This document shows, piece by piece, positions 12,908 to 14,709 of a stretch of DNA of 14,709 nucleotides; position 1 is the first letter of the stretch; every line of letters starts with the position of its first letter. Both the position numbers and the translations under genes were made by a program. This stretch comes from Actinomycetota bacterium. Its GTDB lineage: Bacteria; Actinomycetota; Nitriliruptoria; Euzebyales; Egibacteraceae. The notes beneath the pieces are model-generated. The model ran no database searches. It was given only the letters and a program-made list of their open reading frames with translations, and was not told where the DNA came from. The stretch covers positions 1 through 14,709 of the forward strand of contig JAHWKQ010000030.1 in the NCBI GenBank assembly GCA_019347785.1, in the 5' to 3' direction.

Positions 12908-14101
12908 TCACCCGTGACCCGGCAGGGCACCGGACTCGATCGCCTCGCCCCAGCGGGCGCAGGCCTGCTCACAGCCGGCGGCGTCCGGCACCAGCGCCAG
13001 GCGCAGCCACCCGCGCCCCGCCGCCCCGAAGGCCCGCCCCGGCGAGGCGATGACGCGGTGGCGCAGCAGCGCCTCGGCGTAGGCGGCGTCGTCGCCCCCC
13101 GGGGCGGCGAACCATACGTAGAACGTCGCCTGGCTGCCGCCGACGCGGATCCCCGCCTTGTCCAGGAACGACAGCACGATGCGGCGCTTGTCGTCGAACA
13201 CGGCCCGGCGGTGGGCGGCATGGGCATCGTCGCGCCACGCGGCGGCCGCCGCCTGCTGCACGAACTCCGGCGAGGCGGTGCCGATGTTGGGCCGCAGCAG
13301 CCGCTGCGCGGCGATCAGCCGGGGATCCCCCACGAGCGCCCCGCAGCGGTAGCCGGTCATGCCCGAGCGCTTCGACAGGCTGAACGCGACGACCAGCCCG
13401 GTGAGGTCCGGGGCGGCGAGATCGGGCCCGGCGGCCTGCAGCAGCGACGGCGGCGTCGGGCCGCCGACCGGGTGGACGTCCACGTAGCACTCGTCGCTGG
13501 CCAGGACCACTCCGTACGCCCGCGCCGTGTCCAGCGCGCGCCGGTAGAAGTCCAGGTCGACGCTGGCGCCGGTCGGGTTGTGCGGGTAGTTGACCCAGGC
13601 CAGGCAGGCGCCCCGCAGCCGTCCGGGGTCCAGCGCGTCGAGGTCCAGGCGCCAGCCGTTGTCGTCGGAGAGTCCGACCGGGTCGCTGTCCCCCCCCGCG
13701 AACAGCTGGCCACGCTCGTACACCGGGTAGCCGGGATCGCCCCAGAGCACCGCCCGCCGGTCCCCGCCGGGGTCGACGAGCGCCAACGGCAGGTGGAAGA
13801 TGGCCTCCTTGCTCCCGGCCGTGGGCAGCACGTGCACGTCGGGGTCGACGATGACGCCGAACCGGCGCGCCACCCAGCCGGCGACCGCCTCGCGCAACGG
13901 GGCTGTCCCGGCCGCCGTCGGGTACTGGCTGACCTCGGTCACGCCGTCGACGAGCGCCTGGCGGATGAACGCGGGGGTCGGCTCGATCGGATCCCCGATC
14001 GAGAAGTCGTGCAGCGGGCCACCCGCGCCGACCATGCGCGCCTTGAGGTCCTGGTAGGCCGCCAGCGGATAGCCGCCCAGCCGCTCCAGCAGGGGGTTCA
14101 T
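12908..14101 (-). CDS. dapC: Succinyldiaminopimelate transaminase (class I/II aminotransferase)
   Basis: A 397-residue fold-type I PLP aminotransferase. Visible residues: Y60 in SQYPTAAGTAPLREA, LPTAGSKEA (92-100) for the cofactor phosphate, N175 in NYPHNPTG, D203 and Y206 in SDECYVDVHP, PLP lysine K244 in SLSKRSGMTGYR, and R367 in GWLRLAL for the substrate carboxylate. The class is shared with several transaminases; the immediate dapD and dapE neighbours point to N-succinyl-2-amino-6-ketopimelate as substrate, with glutamate as donor. The ATG (14099-14101) is first in the operon. No Shine-Dalgarno precedes it, but TACAGT lies 8 nt upstream, which fits leaderless transcription. The coding strand has a run of eight G (13690-13697) within codons for GlyGlyAsp, a slippage-prone spot. 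Confidence 0.88.
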   Translation of the reverse strand: MNPLLERLGGYPLAAYQDLKARMVGAGGPLHDFSIGDPIEPTPAFIRQALVDGVTEVSQYPTAAGTAPLREAVAGWVARRFGVIVDPDVHVLPTAGSKEAIFHLPLALVDPGGDRRAVLWGDPGYPVYERGQLFAGGDSDPVGLSDDNGWRLDLDALDPGRLRGACLAWVNYPHNPTGASVDLDFYRRALDTARAYGVVLASDECYVDVHPVGGPTPPSLLQAAGPDLAAPDLTGLVVAFSLSKRSGMTGYRCGALVGDPRLIAAQRLLRPNIGTASPEFVQQAAAAAWRDDAHAAHRRAVFDDKRRIVLSFLDKAGIRVGGSQATFYVWFAAPGGDDAAYAEALLRHRVIASPGRAFGAAGRGWLRLALVPDAAGCEQACARWGEAIESGALPGHG

Positions 14102-14109
14102 GAACGCGC

Positions 14110-14115
14110 ACTGTA
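14110..14115 (-). promoter_or_regulatory. Candidate -10 element (TACAGT) of the dap operon
   Basis: TACAGT on the minus strand matches the actinobacterial -10 form TANNNT. Only 8 nt separate it from the dapC ATG, so transcription would begin at or next to the start codon and give a leaderless mRNA. No good -35 is seen at 16-18 nt upstream (the DNA there is almost all G and C). The absence of a ribosome binding sequence agrees with this reading. Confidence 0.4.
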
Positions 14116-14154
14116 GCGCGGGGGGGCCCGTGCCGATGATGGGGGCGGGCCCGT

Positions 14155-14166
14155 CCGGGCGCCCGG
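14155..14166. repeat. 12-bp palindrome CCGGGCGCCCGG in the dapC/sigma divergent region
   Basis: A perfect all-GC palindrome in the 177-bp gap between dapC and the sigma factor gene. Two GGGCCC-containing 7-mers, GGGCCCG (14124-14130) and CGGGCCC (14146-14152), also lie here as an inverted pair. Base composition makes such dyads likely by chance; a regulatory role is only possible. Confidence 0.25.
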
Positions 14167-14174
14167 GGGCGACG

Positions 14175-14212
14175 AACTTTTCCCGGACACGCCCGCCCGC
14201 TCGGGAACAGTT
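14175..14212. promoter_or_regulatory. Imperfect inverted repeat AACTTTTCCCG / CGGGAACAGTT
   Basis: Arms of 11 bases (14175-14185 and 14202-14212) match in 10 positions around a 16-nt spacer. The right arm overlaps the GGGAAC -35-like box of the sigma gene promoter, so the left arm places a similar GGGAAA box in the opposite direction, toward dapC. It could be an operator for a dimer that straddles the promoter or two divergent promoter boxes. Confidence 0.4.
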
Positions 14213-14229
14213 GCGCCCCCGGCGGTGTT
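14203..14229 (+). promoter_or_regulatory. SigR/SigH-type ECF promoter candidate for the sigma factor gene
   Basis: GGGAAC (14203-14208) is followed by exactly 18 nt and then GTT (14227-14229). This is one base from the consensus GGGAAT-N18-GTT of the redox-stress sigma factors SigR (Streptomyces) and SigH (Mycobacterium). Transcription would start around 14235-14240. An overlapping housekeeping-type alternative, TTGCGC (14211) with TACGTA (14233) at 16 nt, is weaker. Confidence 0.5.
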
Positions 14230-14278
14230 GGGTACGTATGTGAAGGAACGCACAATCGACGCTGTGAAGGCACCACCG

Positions 14279-14709
14279 ATGGATGTCCCCGAGGACCTCC
14301 TCGATCTGTACTTCTCCGAGCTGGGCAAGGTGCGTCTGCTGACGGCGGACGACGAGGTCCGGCTCGCCAAGACGATCGAGGCCGGTCGGGACGCGCAACT
14401 CGAGCTCGAGCAGGGGCCGGCCGACGACCAGCGCCGGCGCGTGCTCGAACGTGCCGTGCGTGAGGGTCACGTCGCGTTCGACCACTTCGTCGCGGCCAAC
14501 CTGCGGTTGGTCGTGAGCGTCGCGGCGCAGTTCTCCAAGCGCTCGACGCTTGACCTGGGAGAGCTCATCCAGGAGGGGAACCTGGGCCTGCTGCGGGCCG
14601 TCGAGAAGTTCGACTGGCGGCGGGGCTACAAGTTCTCGACGTACGCGACCTGGTGGATCCGCCAAGCGATCCAGCGTGGCGTGGCCGGCAGCGAGCGGAC
14701 GATCCGCCT
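14279..14709 (+). CDS. Sigma-70 family RNA polymerase sigma factor, principal-like (group 1/2), truncated by the window end
   Basis: The first 143 codons of a sigma factor. Region 1.2 is LLDLYFSELGKVRLLTADDEVRLAKTIEAG (in two stretches, about 7-36). Region 2 follows: VAANLRLVVSVAAQF, LGELIQEGNLGLLRAVEKFD, then the -10 recognition and melting segment RRGYKFSTYATWWIRQAIQR. These match HrdB/SigA/SigB-type factors nearly exactly, so it should read TANNNT promoters. It has no long acidic region 1.1, which is more like group 2 factors or short primary ones; regions 3 and 4 lie beyond the window. The ATG at 14279 was chosen because GAAGG (14266-14270) sits 8 nt upstream; in-frame GTG codons at 14240 and 14264 are alternatives, the first almost leaderless from the ECF-type promoter. 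It is divergent from dapC. Confidence 0.88.
   Translation, partial: MDVPEDLLDLYFSELGKVRLLTADDEVRLAKTIEAGRDAQLELEQGPADDQRRRVLERAVREGHVAFDHFVAANLRLVVSVAAQFSKRSTLDLGELIQEGNLGLLRAVEKFDWRRGYKFSTYATWWIRQAIQRGVAGSERTIR

Noticed and set aside
12626..14116. A 496-codon plus-strand open frame antisense to dapC and dapD
   Set aside because: Antisense shadow of two confidently assigned enzymes.

Overview
The window reads as chromosomal DNA of a very GC-rich actinomycete-like bacterium. Nearly all third codon positions are G or C, GTG starts are frequent, and the gene content fits Actinomycetota: a GyrB/GyrA-type topoisomerase pair near a sigma-70 gene (as I recall for the hrdB region of Streptomyces), an OsmC protein and MetS-type transporter partner. 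The genus cannot be fixed. The proteobacterial-length DapD suggests a lineage away from Mycobacterium and Corynebacterium. I see no mobile element, CRISPR array, tRNA or rRNA.

Layout. 1-189 (+): the last 62 codons of a probable transaldolase. 195-5436 (all -): osmC, a topoisomerase IV/gyrase-type A subunit (ParC-like), an NSS sodium-coupled amino-acid transporter with its one-helix MetS-type small subunit, and a nitroreductase. Gaps are short (an overlap of 1 to a gap of 72 nt), so co-transcription is possible. 5437-5639 is a divergent control region with several symmetric elements. 5640-7109 (+): a DUF1326 protein and a DUF2182 membrane protein 15 nt apart, an uncharacterised Cys/Met-rich pair. 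7152-9819 (-): a secreted RTX-type calcium-binding protein followed by the ParE/GyrB-type B subunit. 9922-14101 (-): a dapC-dapD-dapE-hydrolase operon that holds the succinylase steps from tetrahydrodipicolinate to LL-diaminopimelate. 14279-end (+): a sigma-70 factor, divergent from dapC, cut by the window end.

How the parts fit. The two topoisomerase subunits lie 2.2 kb apart on one strand. Between them are osmC on the same strand and the DUF1326/DUF2182 pair on the opposite strand, so parE and parC cannot share a simple transcript. DapC, DapD and DapE would work in sequence to feed peptidoglycan and lysine synthesis. OsmC handles organic hydroperoxides. The DUF1326/DUF2182 pair has clustered cysteines and Met-rich helices, which suggests soft-metal or thiol chemistry, and it is the best candidate here for an undescribed system. 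A GGGAAC-N18-GTT element ahead of the sigma gene resembles a SigR/SigH-type (oxidative stress ECF) promoter. Two near-identical 20-bp tandem repeats precede the RTX gene.
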